Assembly: GCF_010731795.1 (NCBI RefSeq)
Contig: NZ_AP022591.1
Location: forward strand, 4,836,001-4,900,000
Direction: 5' to 3'
DNA: 64,000 nucleotides
Source: Mycolicibacterium celeriflavum
Lineage (GTDB): Bacteria > Actinomycetota > Actinomycetes > Mycobacteriales > Mycobacteriaceae
The position numbers and the translations under genes are program-made. A model generated the notes under the pieces. The model worked only from the letters and a program-made list of their open reading frames with translations, did no database searches and was not told where the DNA came from. How positions within the stretch are numbered: the first letter of the stretch is position 1; every line of letters begins with the position of its first letter. Below are positions 36,398-44,869 of this stretch, one piece after another.

Positions 36398-37074
36398 GCG
36401 GTCCGGGATACCCGGCAACGCCACCGCAGCCGAAGAAGCGGCCCGCGTGGATGGTCGGCGGCCTGACCGTGCTCAGCTTCGTCGTGTTGCTGTGGGTCAT
36501 CGAGCTGTTCGACTCGTTGTCCGACCACCGCCTGGACGACAACGGGATCCGGCCGCTGGAGAGCGATGGGCTGTTGGGCATCCTGTTCGCGCCGTTGCTG
36601 CACTCGAACTGGGATCACCTGATCGCCAACACCATTCCGGCGCTGGTGCTCGGTTTTCTGATGACGTTGGCGGGCATGTCGCGGTTCATCTTCGCCACTG
36701 CCATCGTGTGGATCCTCGGCGGCCTCGGCACCTGGCTTATCGGCAACGTCGGCGCGCACTGCCCCTACGTCGGTGTGCGGTGCGAGGTCAACCACATCGG
36801 CGCTTCGGGCCTGATCTTCGGCTGGCTCGCGTTTCTGATCGTGTTCGGATTCTTCACCCGTAAGGCGTGGGAGATCGTCGTCGGCGTGATCGTGCTGCTC
36901 GTCTACGGCAGCGTCCTGCTCGGTGTGCTCCCCGGCACGCCGGGGGTGTCGTGGCAGGGTCACCTGAGCGGGGCGTTGGCGGGCGTCGTCGCGGCGTATC
37001 TGTTGTCCGGACCGGAACGCAAGGCGCGAGAACGACGCAAGAGCGCGGCGGCGAACCCGTACCTGACGACGTGA
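36388..37074 (+). CDS. Rhomboid-family intramembrane serine protease
   Basis: 228 residues with six predicted helices. Catalytic Ser in NHIGASGLIFGWLAF (GxSG motif) and catalytic His in SWQGHLSGALAGVVAAYLL; the HSNWDHLIANTIPAL helix contains the conserved H-x-x-x-N region. Substrates unknown. Overlaps cysM upstream and murI downstream (GTGA), so it belongs to the mec-to-murI operon. Rv1337 position. Confidence 0.92.
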   Translation: MGLSGPGYPATPPQPKKRPAWMVGGLTVLSFVVLLWVIELFDSLSDHRLDDNGIRPLESDGLLGILFAPLLHSNWDHLIANTIPALVLGFLMTLAGMSRFIFATAIVWILGGLGTWLIGNVGAHCPYVGVRCEVNHIGASGLIFGWLAFLIVFGFFTRKAWEIVVGVIVLLVYGSVLLGVLPGTPGVSWQGHLSGALAGVVAAYLLSGPERKARERRKSAAANPYLTT

Positions 37075-37904
37075 GCTCGGCAGTGTCCGCGGAGGCAGCC
37101 GTCGGCGTCTTCGATTCTGGCGTCGGCGGGCTCACGGTCGCCCGCGCGATCATCGACCAGTTGCCCGACGAGAACATCGTCTACGTGGGCGACACCGCCA
37201 ACGGGCCGTACGGACCGCTGTCCATCCCAGAGATTCGCGCGCATGCCCTGGCGATCGGCGACGACCTGGTTTCGCGCGGTGTCAAGGCGCTCGTCATCGC
37301 GTGCAACACGGCGTCGTCGGCGTGCCTACGCGACGCACGCGAACGCTACGCGCCGGTGCCGGTGATCGAGGTGATCCTGCCGGCCGTGCGCCGCGCCGTC
37401 GCGACCACCCGCAACGGGCGGATCGGCGTCATCGGCACCGCGGCGACGATCGCGTCGGGCACCTATCAGGACGCGTTCGCCGCGGCGCGTGACACCGAGG
37501 TGATCGGAGTCGCCTGCCCCCGGTTCGTCGACTTCGTCGAGCGCGGCGTGACCAGCGGACGGCAGGTGCTGGGACTGGCCGAGGGCTACCTCGAACCGCT
37601 GCAGCGCGCGGAGGTCGACACCCTCGTCCTCGGCTGCACCCACTATCCGATGCTGTCGGGCCTGATCCAGTTGGCGATGGGCGAGAACGTCACCCTGGTG
37701 TCCAGCGCGGAGGAGACCGCCAAGGACTTGCTCAGGGTGCTCACCGAACTGGATTTGCTGCGCCCGCATGACAGTTCAACCGCGCAGCGGATATTCGAGG
37801 CGACCGGCGATCCCGAGGCGTTCACCACACTGGCCGCCCGGTTCCTGGGGCCGACGCTCGACGGTGTTCGACCTGTTCAACGTCACGTCGGTTCCCAAAC
37901 ATGA
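37071..37904 (+). CDS. murI: Glutamate racemase
   Basis: 277 residues from GTG at 37071 (VSSAVSAEAAVGVFDSGVGG). Makes D-glutamate for peptidoglycan. The two catalytic Cys are present in VIACNTASSACL and LVLGCTHYPML, with the FDSGVGGLTV and GDTANGPYG substrate motifs. The start overlaps the rhomboid stop. Rv1338 position. Confidence 0.97.
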   Translation: MSSAVSAEAAVGVFDSGVGGLTVARAIIDQLPDENIVYVGDTANGPYGPLSIPEIRAHALAIGDDLVSRGVKALVIACNTASSACLRDARERYAPVPVIEVILPAVRRAVATTRNGRIGVIGTAATIASGTYQDAFAAARDTEVIGVACPRFVDFVERGVTSGRQVLGLAEGYLEPLQRAEVDTLVLGCTHYPMLSGLIQLAMGENVTLVSSAEETAKDLLRVLTELDLLRPHDSSTAQRIFEATGDPEAFTTLAARFLGPTLDGVRPVQRHVGSQT

Positions 37905-37962
37905 TTTCCGTCGCTCAAACCGGCCATGTTTTCGCCGCGGGGATACCGGGCATGGCAAGCTA

Positions 37963-38736
37963 GTGAGCGTGCGAATCACCGTACTCGGATGCTCCGGCAG
38001 TGTTGTCGGGCCTGATTCGCCAGCGTTCGGATACCTCGTTTCGGCCCCCGATACACCGCCGTTGGTCCTCGATTTCGGTGGTGGAGTGCTCGGCGCGCTG
38101 CAACGGCATGCCGATCCGAACGACGTCCACGTGCTGTTGTCGCATTTGCATGCCGACCACTGCCTCGATCTACCCGGGCTGTTCGTGTGGCGGCGCTACC
38201 ACCCGTCGCCGGCACAGCAACGCGGGATCATGTACGGCCCGGCCAATACGTGGGCGCGGCTCGGTGCGGCGTCGTCGCCCGAAGGAGGAGAGGTCGACGA
38301 CTTCTCCGACGTCTTCGAGATCCGTCACTGGGTCGACAACGAGGCGGTCACGATCGGCTCGTTGAACGTGACGCCGAAGCTTGTTTGCCACCCGACCGAG
38401 TCCTACGGCATGCGTATCACCGATCCGGACGGCGCCACGCTGGTTTACAGCGGCGACACCGGCTACTGCGACGCGTTGATCGACCTCGCCCGGGGCGCCG
38501 ACGTTTTCCTGTGCGAGGCGTCGTGGACACACTCGCCGGACCGGCCGCCCCGACTGCACCTGTCGGGCACCGAGGCGGGTCGGGCCGCGGCCGCGGCGGG
38601 CGTCGGCGAACTGCTGTTGACCCACATTCCGCCGTGGACGTCGCGGGAGGACGTCATCAGCGAGGCCAAGGGCGAGTTCGACGGTCCGGTGCACGCGGTG
38701 GTGTGCAACGAGACCTTCGACGTCGTGCACCCCTGA
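37963..38736 (+). CDS. Metallo-beta-lactamase-fold phosphodiesterase (Rv1339-like)
   Basis: 257 residues from GTG at 37963 (VSVRITVLGCSGSVVGPDS); GTG at 37969 is an alternative. MBL fold with metal motif LLSHLHADHCLDLPGLFVW, TLVYSGDTGYC and a C-terminal LLLTHIPPWTS. The M. tuberculosis homologue Rv1339 has been described as an atypical class II cAMP phosphodiesterase, which would oppose the two adenylate cyclases in this window. The linked position next to murI and rph is conserved. Confidence 0.92.
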   Translation: MSVRITVLGCSGSVVGPDSPAFGYLVSAPDTPPLVLDFGGGVLGALQRHADPNDVHVLLSHLHADHCLDLPGLFVWRRYHPSPAQQRGIMYGPANTWARLGAASSPEGGEVDDFSDVFEIRHWVDNEAVTIGSLNVTPKLVCHPTESYGMRITDPDGATLVYSGDTGYCDALIDLARGADVFLCEASWTHSPDRPPRLHLSGTEAGRAAAAAGVGELLLTHIPPWTSREDVISEAKGEFDGPVHAVVCNETFDVVHP

Positions 38737-38747
38737 GGCTGGCTACG

Positions 38748-38791
38748 TTCGCCGACCCTTCGCCGAACCTTTCGCCGAACCTTTCGCCGAA
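38748..38791. repeat. Short tandem repeat upstream of rph
   Basis: About three and a half copies of an 11-12 bp unit TTCGCCGAACCT between the Rv1339-like stop and rph. Followed at 38794-38850 by CGACGCAATGG and CCCGCCAAAACGTCG, resembling the terminator arms at 18959-19005. May be part of a terminator/repeat cluster. Confidence 0.6.
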
Positions 38792-38876
38792 ACCGACGCA
38801 ATGGTCGATTCGGCGGCCGAAAACCCGCCAAAACGTCGATCTCGGCGATGTCACACCGAGCCGATAGGGTTGGCTG

Positions 38877-39659
38877 GTGTCCCGAAGAGAAGACGGCCGG
38901 CTTGACGACGAGCTGAGGCCGGTTCGCATCACCCGTGGGTTCACCACGCATCCCGCCGGTTCGGTGCTGGTGGAATTCGGCCAGACGCGGGTCATGTGCA
39001 CCGCAAGCGTCACCGAGGGAGTGCCGCGCTGGCGCAAGGGCTCCGGGCAGGGCTGGCTGACAGCGGAGTACGCGATGCTGCCCGCCGCCACGCACGACCG
39101 CTCGGACCGCGAGTCGGTCAAGGGCCGCATCGGCGGCCGCACGCAGGAGATCAGCCGGTTGGTGGGCCGCTCGCTGCGGGCGTGCATCGATCTCGGTGCG
39201 CTGGGGGAGAACACGATCGCCATCGACTGCGATGTGTTGCAGGCCGACGGCGGGACCCGAACGGCGGCAATCACCGGCGCCTATGTCGCACTGGCCGACG
39301 CGGTCACCTACCTCTCGGCGGCGGGAAAGCTTTCCGACCCGCGGCCGCTGTCGTGCGCGATCGCCGCGGTCAGCGTCGGCGTCGTCGACGGCCGCATCCG
39401 CGTCGACCTGCCCTACTCCGAGGACTCGCGCGCCGAGGTCGACATGAACGTCGTCGCCACCGACACCGGGACGCTGGTCGAAATCCAGGGCACTGGGGAA
39501 GGCGCGACGTTCCCGCGCTCGACCCTGGACAAGATGCTCGACGCCGCGATGGCTGCGTGCGAGAAGATATTCGAGATTCAGCGCGAGGCGTTGGAGTTGC
39601 CCTACCCCGGAGTGCTGCCCGAGCCGAAAGAACCAACGAAGAAGGCGTTCGGAAGCTGA
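38877..39659 (+). CDS. rph: Ribonuclease PH
   Basis: 260 residues, GTG start at 38877 (VSRREDGRLDDELRPVRITR). Phosphorolytic 3'-5' exoribonuclease that trims tRNA 3' ends. Conserved TRVMCTASVTEGVPRW, GRIGGRTQEISRLVGRSLRA, IDCDVLQADGGTRTAAITGA and DLPYSEDSRAEVDMNVV are all intact. rdgB follows immediately. Rv1340 position. Confidence 0.97.
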   Translation: MSRREDGRLDDELRPVRITRGFTTHPAGSVLVEFGQTRVMCTASVTEGVPRWRKGSGQGWLTAEYAMLPAATHDRSDRESVKGRIGGRTQEISRLVGRSLRACIDLGALGENTIAIDCDVLQADGGTRTAAITGAYVALADAVTYLSAAGKLSDPRPLSCAIAAVSVGVVDGRIRVDLPYSEDSRAEVDMNVVATDTGTLVEIQGTGEGATFPRSTLDKMLDAAMAACEKIFEIQREALELPYPGVLPEPKEPTKKAFGS

Positions 39660-39664
39660 CCGAG

Positions 39665-40264
39665 TTGTTGGTGGCCAGCCGCAACCCCAAGAAGCTGGCC
39701 GAGTTGCACCGGGTGCTCGAGGCGGCGGGGGTATCGGGTCTGACGTTGCTGTCGCTCGCCGACGTGCCCGCGTTCGACGAGGCGCCCGAGACCGGTGCGA
39801 CGTTCGAAGACAACGCGTTGGCCAAGGCCCGTGATGCGTATCGCGCCACCGGGTTGGCGACGGTCGCCGATGACTCCGGACTGCAGGTCGACGCGCTCAA
39901 CGGAATGCCGGGAGTGTTGTCCGCGCGATGGTCGGGCCGACACGGTCAGGACGCGGCCAACACCTCTCTGCTCTTGGCGCAACTCGCGGACGTACCCGAT
40001 GAGCGGCGCGGCGCGGCGTTCGTCTCGGCGTGTGCGCTGGTGTCTGCAGCCGGCGAGACAGTGGTGCGTGGCGAGTGGCCGGGCAGCATCATCCGCGAGC
40101 CACGCGGAGACGGCGGCTTCGGCTACGACCCGGTGTTCCTACCGGAGGGGTCGTCGCGCACCGCTGCCGAACTCGGCTCGGCGGAGAAGGATGCGGCGTC
40201 GCACCGGGGCCGCGCTCTGGCCTTGCTGGTGCCCGTGTTGCGCGAGTTGGCCGCTCGACCGTGA
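39665..40264 (+). CDS. rdgB: Non-canonical purine NTP pyrophosphatase (RdgB/HAM1)
   Basis: About 199 residues. Start uncertain: TTG at 39665 chosen, with CTG at 39656 (overlapping the rph stop) or GTG at 39671 possible; there is no ATG. Hydrolyses dITP/XTP to keep them out of DNA. The N-terminal LLVASRNPKKLAEL, TFEDNALAKARDAY, VADDSGLQVDALNGMPGVLSARW and GDGGFGYDPVFLP motifs are diagnostic. Rv1341 position, coupled to rph. Confidence 0.94.
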   Translation: MLVASRNPKKLAELHRVLEAAGVSGLTLLSLADVPAFDEAPETGATFEDNALAKARDAYRATGLATVADDSGLQVDALNGMPGVLSARWSGRHGQDAANTSLLLAQLADVPDERRGAAFVSACALVSAAGETVVRGEWPGSIIREPRGDGGFGYDPVFLPEGSSRTAAELGSAEKDAASHRGRALALLVPVLRELAARP

Positions 40265-40306
40265 CGCCAATTTTGTATAGCCGAACTAATCTGTAGCATC
40301 CCCGGG

Positions 40307-41767
40307 GTGCGTCGCTCCTCCGTCCAACCCGTAGTCGGTAGGACGCGACACCCGGCGATCGTCGTGGTGGTGCTGGCGGCGGCGGGCATCAGCGTGTCGC
40401 TGATGCAGACGCTCGTCATCCCGCTCATTCCCGAACTTCCCACGCTGTTGCACACCAGCGCGTCGAACGCGTCGTGGGTGATCACTGCGACGCTGCTCAC
40501 CGCGGCCGTCGCGACGCCGATGTTCGGCCGACTCGGCGACATGTACGGACCCAAGCCGATCCTGATCATCTGCGCCGTCGTGCTCACCGCGGGATCGTTG
40601 ATCGCCGCGACGACGACTGCCCTGATTCCCGTCATCATCGGCCGCGGCCTGCAGGGCTTCGGCATGCCGATCATCCCGTTGGGGATCAGCGTGCTGAGGG
40701 CGTCGGTGCCGGCTCATCGGGTCGGCACGGCGATGGGCTTGATGAGCGCATCGCTGGGTGTCGGTGGGGCGCTTGGACTTCCGTTGTCGGCGATCATCGC
40801 CGACCGTTTCGACTGGCATGCGTTGTTCTGGTTCGCCGCCGCTCTCGGCGCGGTTTCCGGCCTGTCGTTCGCCGCCCTGGTGCCGCGCATTCCCGCAGCC
40901 TCCGCCGACCGCTTCGACGCGCTGGGGGCGGTCGGTCTTGCGGGCGGGCTGGTGACGCTGTTGCTGGGGATCTCCAAGGGCGGGAGTTGGGGGTGGACGA
41001 GCGCCATCACCGTGGGGATGTTCGCGGCGTCGGTCGTGATCTTCGCGCTGTTCGCGTGGTGGCAGTTCCGCACTCCGGCGCCGATGGTGGATTTGCGCAC
41101 CACGCTCAAGCGACCGGTGTTGACGACAAATCTGGCGTCGATCGCGGTGGGCTTCTCGCTGTTCGCGATGTCGTTGATCGCGCCGCAGATCCTCGAGCTA
41201 CCTGCTGAGACGGGTTACGGGCTCGGGCAGTCGATGCTGGAAACCGGGTTGTGGATGGCACCCGGTGGGCTGGCCATGATGCTGTCGTCGCCGGTGGCCG
41301 CGCGGATCGCCGGAGTGCACGGGCCGCGGTTCACGCTGCTCGTCGGCTCGTCGGTGGTGGCCGCCGGCTACCTTTCGGGACTGGTGCTGATGAACAGCGC
41401 CTGGCAGCTGTGCGTGTTCAACGTGTTGGTGAGCGTCGGCGTCGGTTTCGCGTTCTCCTCGCTGCCGGCGCTGATCAACGCGGCGGTCCCGGTGTCGGAG
41501 ACCGCGGCGGCCAACGGGATCAACGCGCTGGCGCGCTCGCTCGGCACGTCGATCTCCAGCGCGGTGATCGGTGCGGTGTTGGCGGTGATGACCACGACGG
41601 TGGCCGGCCAGCACGTGCCGTCACTGGCCGGCCTGCGCGTCGCACTGCTCATTGCAGCGGTCGCGGCCGTGGTTGCCGCGATCACCGCGCTGGCCATCCC
41701 GAAGGCGGACGTTGCCGACGAGCCCGCGGATGACCTGGTGTTGGCTACAGACCGTAGCGGTCCTTGA
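40307..41767 (+). CDS. MFS drug-efflux-type transporter
   Basis: 486 residues, start near 40307 (GTG; MRRSSVQPVVGR). About 14 hydrophobic segments, as in the DHA2/QacA family. Motif A-like LGDMYGPKPILIICAVV after helix 2; motif C-like LGVGGALGLPLSAIIAD in helix 5. Likely proton-driven export of a small molecule. Not part of the Rv1341-Rv1342c synteny as I recall it, so probably an insertion. The 3' end overlaps the convergent DUF3817 gene by 23 bp. Confidence 0.88.
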   Translation: MRRSSVQPVVGRTRHPAIVVVVLAAAGISVSLMQTLVIPLIPELPTLLHTSASNASWVITATLLTAAVATPMFGRLGDMYGPKPILIICAVVLTAGSLIAATTTALIPVIIGRGLQGFGMPIIPLGISVLRASVPAHRVGTAMGLMSASLGVGGALGLPLSAIIADRFDWHALFWFAAALGAVSGLSFAALVPRIPAASADRFDALGAVGLAGGLVTLLLGISKGGSWGWTSAITVGMFAASVVIFALFAWWQFRTPAPMVDLRTTLKRPVLTTNLASIAVGFSLFAMSLIAPQILELPAETGYGLGQSMLETGLWMAPGGLAMMLSSPVAARIAGVHGPRFTLLVGSSVVAAGYLSGLVLMNSAWQLCVFNVLVSVGVGFAFSSLPALINAAVPVSETAAANGINALARSLGTSISSAVIGAVLAVMTTTVAGQHVPSLAGLRVALLIAAVAAVVAAITALAIPKADVADEPADDLVLATDRSGP

Positions 41768-42077
41768 TCTCCTTGGTCTGGACCTGCTCGACGATGATGC
41801 CGACGAGTGGGATGGTGCCCGCCAGCAGTACGCCGATGGTCTTGCCGATCGGCCACCGCACTTTCACCGCGAGGTTGGCGGTGAACAGCAGATAGACGAA
41901 GTACACCCAGCCGTGGACGACCGCGATCCAGTTCAGGCCCTCTACGTGGTAGACGTACTTCATCACCATCTCGTAGCAGAGCGCGATGAGCCAGATGCCG
42001 GTCGTCCAGGCCAGCACTCGGTAGCCCAGTAGTGCCTTACGAATGTTTTCGGCAGAGGTGATCGGTGGTTCGGTCAT
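41745..42077 (-). CDS. DUF3817 membrane protein (Rv1342c-like)
   Basis: 110 residues with three hydrophobic segments (RVLAWTTGIWLIALCYEMV, AVVHGWVYFVYLLFTANLAV, TIGVLLAGTIPLVGIIVEQ) and the conserved E and HGW of DUF3817. ATG overlaps the stop of the lprD-like gene (ATGA). Function unknown. Paralogue of the gene at 17651-18034. Confidence 0.9.
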   Translation of the reverse strand: MTEPPITSAENIRKALLGYRVLAWTTGIWLIALCYEMVMKYVYHVEGLNWIAVVHGWVYFVYLLFTANLAVKVRWPIGKTIGVLLAGTIPLVGIIVEQVQTKEIKDRYGL

Positions 42078-42454
42078 GTGGCCGGGTGTTCCTTGTCTTT
42101 CTTCGCGAGCTCGGCCAGGTAGGCGTTGTACTCGCGTAGTGCGGGGTCCTCGACGTCGTCGTCGAATTGGGTTGGTGCTGAGGGCTTTTGCGGGAGCAGG
42201 TCCTCGGGGATCTCGGTGATCGCGTCGCGCTTCGCAGGCTCGGGCGGCGCTTCCTCATAGCGCACGAATTTGTAGTATGCGTACACGACGAAACCCGCGA
42301 ACATGGGCCACTGCAGGGCGTAGCCGAGATTTTGGAAGCTGCCCGAGGCCGACTCGAAGCGGGTCCACTGCCACCAGGCCAACGCCAGGCATCCGGCGGC
42401 GCCGACGATCACCAGGGCGATGAGCGCTGGCCTCCTACGCCGTGTAGTGGACAC
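42074..42454 (-). CDS. LprD-like small membrane/lipoprotein (Rv1343c-like)
   Basis: 126 residues from GTG at 42454 (VSTTRRRRPALIALVIVGAAG). A first hydrophobic segment with a lipobox-like VGAAGC is followed by a second (YALQWPMFAGFVVYAYYKFV) and an acidic cytoplasmic tail ending KKDKEHPAT. The length equals M. tuberculosis LprD as I recall. Its start lies inside the last codons of the LAGLIDADG gene (20-bp overlap), so the two may be coupled. Function unknown. Confidence 0.85.
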   Translation of the reverse strand: MSTTRRRRPALIALVIVGAAGCLALAWWQWTRFESASGSFQNLGYALQWPMFAGFVVYAYYKFVRYEEAPPEPAKRDAITEIPEDLLPQKPSAPTQFDDDVEDPALREYNAYLAELAKKDKEHPAT

Positions 42455-43205
42455 CTTCCAACGGTACCGCGACGTCCTTGGGCCCGACGAATTCGTCGAG
42501 GCGCGCGGTCGCGGCCTTGCGGTAGATCGAGACGATGTACTTGCTGGACCGGGTCCACGGGATGCCGAGTTTGTCGAGGGCGGCGGTGAACAGACCGAGG
42601 ATGTCTTCTGACCTGTTGGAGAAGTGGTAGCGGATGCTGCGGACGCCGCGATCGTTGGCGACGACGCGACAGCCATCGCTGTGGATCAGGCCGATGATGA
42701 ACTCTTCGGTGGCCTGGTCGACGAGCGCCTGCTGCCAAGGTTCTAGCGCGATTCTCCGCGTGTGCTTACTGCCGGGCCCGTGTTGCGGGAGCAGGCACGG
42801 CCAGTGTTTGGAATGAAGTGAGACGTCCACACAACCGACTCTCGCGACCGTGCCTGTGCGTTGACCCGGCATCAAAATCTCAATGGCCTGACGGCACCGC
42901 GCGATGATCGCTGGGTACTTCTTATCCAGGGTGATTCGCAGGCGCCACACTCGACGGTTGCGTGAGATGGACCCGTCGCCTAGATACATGCCTAGGACAT
43001 AGCTGTATGCGGCCGGAGGTAGCGTCGAAAAGTCATGGAGGACACCGCATGGCGTTCCGGCCACGAGACGCGGGCGAGCTTGCGGTCGGCTTCGCCAATC
43101 GCGCACCGTCGTCCGAGGAATGCCGAGTTGGCGTGCAATCGCGCAGTCGTTCACGCCCGCCGCAATGAGCCGCTTCGCGGCGTCGAATTCTTCGGCACCC
43201 CGCAC
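42435..43205 (-). CDS. HTH plus LAGLIDADG endonuclease-like protein
   Basis: 256 residues, GTG at 43205 preceded by GGAAGGGG. The N-terminus is a helix-turn-helix (AKRLIAAGVNDCAIARQLG then IPRTTVRDWR). Two LAGLIDADG-type motifs follow: YVLGMYLGDGSI at about 69-80 and EEFIIGLIHSDGCRV at about 168-181, each with the acidic residue expected at the active site. Free-standing, not inside an intron or intein. It sits 90 bp from tRNA-Leu and overlaps lprD. Either a free-standing homing endonuclease or a domesticated regulator. Interrupts the order seen in M. tuberculosis. Confidence 0.82.
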   Translation of the reverse strand: MRGAEEFDAAKRLIAAGVNDCAIARQLGIPRTTVRDWRSRPQARPRLVAGTPCGVLHDFSTLPPAAYSYVLGMYLGDGSISRNRRVWRLRITLDKKYPAIIARCRQAIEILMPGQRTGTVARVGCVDVSLHSKHWPCLLPQHGPGSKHTRRIALEPWQQALVDQATEEFIIGLIHSDGCRVVANDRGVRSIRYHFSNRSEDILGLFTAALDKLGIPWTRSSKYIVSIYRKAATARLDEFVGPKDVAVPLEGVHYTA

Positions 43206-43294
43206 GACCCATCCCCTTCCACCGTCCCTGACGTCAAGTTAGGCAGCAGGTCCGACAAGTCGGCCGCTACAACCGGGTAGCATCGACTCTCGCC

Positions 43295-43379
43295 GCGGGC
43301 GTGGCGAAATTGGCGATACGCGCGGGCTTTAGGTGCCCGTGTTCGAAAGAACGTGTGGGTTCGAGTCCCACCGCCCGCA
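43295..43379 (+). tRNA. tRNA-Leu (anticodon UAG)
   Basis: 85 bases. Acceptor stem GCGGGCG (43295-43301) pairs with CGCCCGC (43372-43378), discriminator A. The anticodon stem CGGGC/GCCCG encloses the loop TTTAGGT, giving anticodon TAG. A long variable arm (GTGTTCGAAAGAACG) and the T-arm GTGGGTTCGAGTCCCAC are as expected for a class II tRNA. CCA is not encoded (the next bases are CAA). Confidence 0.96.
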
Positions 43380-43455
43380 CAAACTAACTTCGCGGCGAAG
43401 GCCTTCAGTAGCGGCGCCGTCATCACAGCGGACGCCGTCGCGGGGGAGAGGCGGT

Positions 43456-43674
43456 TCAGCCGTCTCCGCTCTGTGTTGCGAAACAAACCAGGCTGGCGGC
43501 GAAGCTCAGAGTGGCGATGGCCCCGGACGCTGCGGCCATTGCCGCGTCGGCCGCGCCCCAACTGGCCAGCGACACCGCGACGGCGATCACTGCTGTGATG
43601 ATGAGGAAGAGACCCGTGGTGGCGATCGCTTCGGCGGTCGGGTCGTCGGCGGGTGCGATAGCGCGCTCGCGCAT
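43456..43674 (-). CDS. Small two-helix membrane protein
   Basis: 72 residues, ATG at 43674 with AGGAGA upstream. Short polar start (MRERAIAPADDPTAEAIAT), helix 1 TGLFLIITAVIAVAVSLASW, helix 2 within AAASGAIATLSFAASLVCFA. No family recognised; similar small membrane proteins are often found beside whiB6-like genes (weak recollection). Lies 87 bp downstream of the WhiB gene on the same strand. Confidence 0.7.
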   Translation of the reverse strand: MRERAIAPADDPTAEAIATTGLFLIITAVIAVAVSLASWGAADAAMAAASGAIATLSFAASLVCFATQSGDG

Positions 43675-43760
43675 CTGGTCTCCTACAGGCTCACGGGATG
43701 TGGTGCGCAGAGGTTGCCCGTTGTTGACGGCAGTGAAACCCGCCGACCCGAAGATCCCGT

Positions 43761-44096
43761 TCAGCCCACTTTTCGGGCGGTGAACCCGTTGCGTTCGGCC
43801 AGCGATTGAAGTTGCCGCAGCGCGAACTGGCGTGTTCGCCCGGCTTCCGGGATGAAGATTCCGGCCCACAATCCGACCGCCCCCGGGGTCTGGCACGCCT
43901 CCTGCGCGCAGAGCCAGCGGCGCGGGCATGCCCGGCACAGTTCCTTGGCCCCCTCGTCGGCGACGACGGCCCACCGGTCCGGGTCTTGGATGCACGCGCC
44001 GAACGGCGCCTCCCGCGGCGTCGACACAGCTCGCGATACGGGATCGACGGGGCCGCGACGCGTCGTCGGCGGAGTCGGTCGCCCGTTGACTGCCAT
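43761..44096 (-). CDS. WhiB-family transcription factor, WhiB6-like
   Basis: 111 residues. Iron-sulfur cluster Cys at about 34, 53, 56 and 62 (GACIQDPDRW, ELCRACPRRWLCAQEAC), with the C-x2-C-x5-C spacing of Wbl proteins, then GLWAGIFIPEAGR in place of the usual G[VI]WGG turn. Closest by eye to WhiB6 (CRACPRRWLCA, SLAERNG). Senses redox/NO and acts with the primary sigma factor (family knowledge). Divergent from a TetR gene with two ATAC/GTAT boxes between them. Confidence 0.92.
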   Translation of the reverse strand: MAVNGRPTPPTTRRGPVDPVSRAVSTPREAPFGACIQDPDRWAVVADEGAKELCRACPRRWLCAQEACQTPGAVGLWAGIFIPEAGRTRQFALRQLQSLAERNGFTARKVG

Positions 44097-44149
44097 TCGC
44101 GTCTCTCCTCCCGGTCAAGACAAGGGTTCATCGTCGGCGGAAGCCGACA

Positions 44150-44185
44150 ATACACGTGTATCGGTTTCGGGCGATACAGACGTAT
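44150..44185. promoter_or_regulatory. Two palindromic boxes between whiB6-like and tetR genes
   Basis: ATACACGTGTAT (44150-44161, perfect palindrome) and ATACAGACGTAT (44174-44185, imperfect) lie 24 bp apart in the divergent promoter region. They share half-sites ATAC/GTAT and are probably operators of the TetR encoded at 44228. Confidence 0.65.
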
Positions 44186-44227
44186 TGGATACCTTGAGGA
44201 TGTGCACAACCCCAACGGCAGGTCTTG

Positions 44228-44857
44228 ATGGCATCCACTCGAGCTCGGCGACAAGCGTCCGGCGACGATCCACGTTCGAGCATCGAACGGATCCGGGGGG
44301 CGGCGCTCAAGTGCTTCGCGGCCCGGGGCGCGGCGGCCACGTCGCTGCGTCTGGTGGCGGCCGAGGCGGGCGTCTCGCTCGGTCTGGTGCAGCACCACTT
44401 CGCGACGAAAGCGAATTTGATCAAGGCCGTCGATGACCATGTGCTCGCGGTCATCGAGACGGTGATCGCGAAGCCCATTCCGGAGCCACCGGCCGACACC
44501 ATCACCGACATCGGCAACAGGGTGACGTCGTTGGTGGCCGACGAACCGGATGTGCTGGGCTACGTCGGCCGCGCGCTCACCGACGGAAGCACACTCGGAG
44601 CGCAGCTGTTCGACTCGCTGGCGGCCATTGGCGCCGAACGCTGGCAAGCGCGGCGGGACCTCGGGTTGACGCGACCGGACCTCGACCCGACTTGGGGCAC
44701 GCTGAACCCGCTGGTGCTGGCGCTGGGCACCTGGATCCTGCGCGGCCATATCGAACGGCACCTCCCTGAGCCGTTCGACAGTCCCTCGCAACTCCAGCGA
44801 TGGCAGGACGCGGTGAATGCGCTACTGCGCGACGGGCAGATGCGCCACGACCCGTGA
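44228..44857 (+). CDS. TetR-family transcriptional regulator
   Basis: 209 residues from ATG at 44228. HTH region: SIERIRGAALKCFAARGAAA then LVAAEAGVSLGLVQHHFATKANLI. The C-terminal half has the TetR ligand domain (LVADEPDVLGYVGRAL, LALGTWILRGHIERHLPEPF). Divergent from the WhiB6-like gene; likely binds the ATAC/GTAT boxes upstream. The stop is 13 bp from the converging AraC gene. Ligand unknown. Confidence 0.92.
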   Translation: MASTRARRQASGDDPRSSIERIRGAALKCFAARGAAATSLRLVAAEAGVSLGLVQHHFATKANLIKAVDDHVLAVIETVIAKPIPEPPADTITDIGNRVTSLVADEPDVLGYVGRALTDGSTLGAQLFDSLAAIGAERWQARRDLGLTRPDLDPTWGTLNPLVLALGTWILRGHIERHLPEPFDSPSQLQRWQDAVNALLRDGQMRHDP

Positions 44858-44869
44858 CGCTCGCCCCGA

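Noticed and set aside
42435..43379. Integrative element with att site in tRNA-Leu
   Set aside because: No integrase gene and no duplicated tRNA 3' end found near; only the LAGLIDADG gene adjoins.
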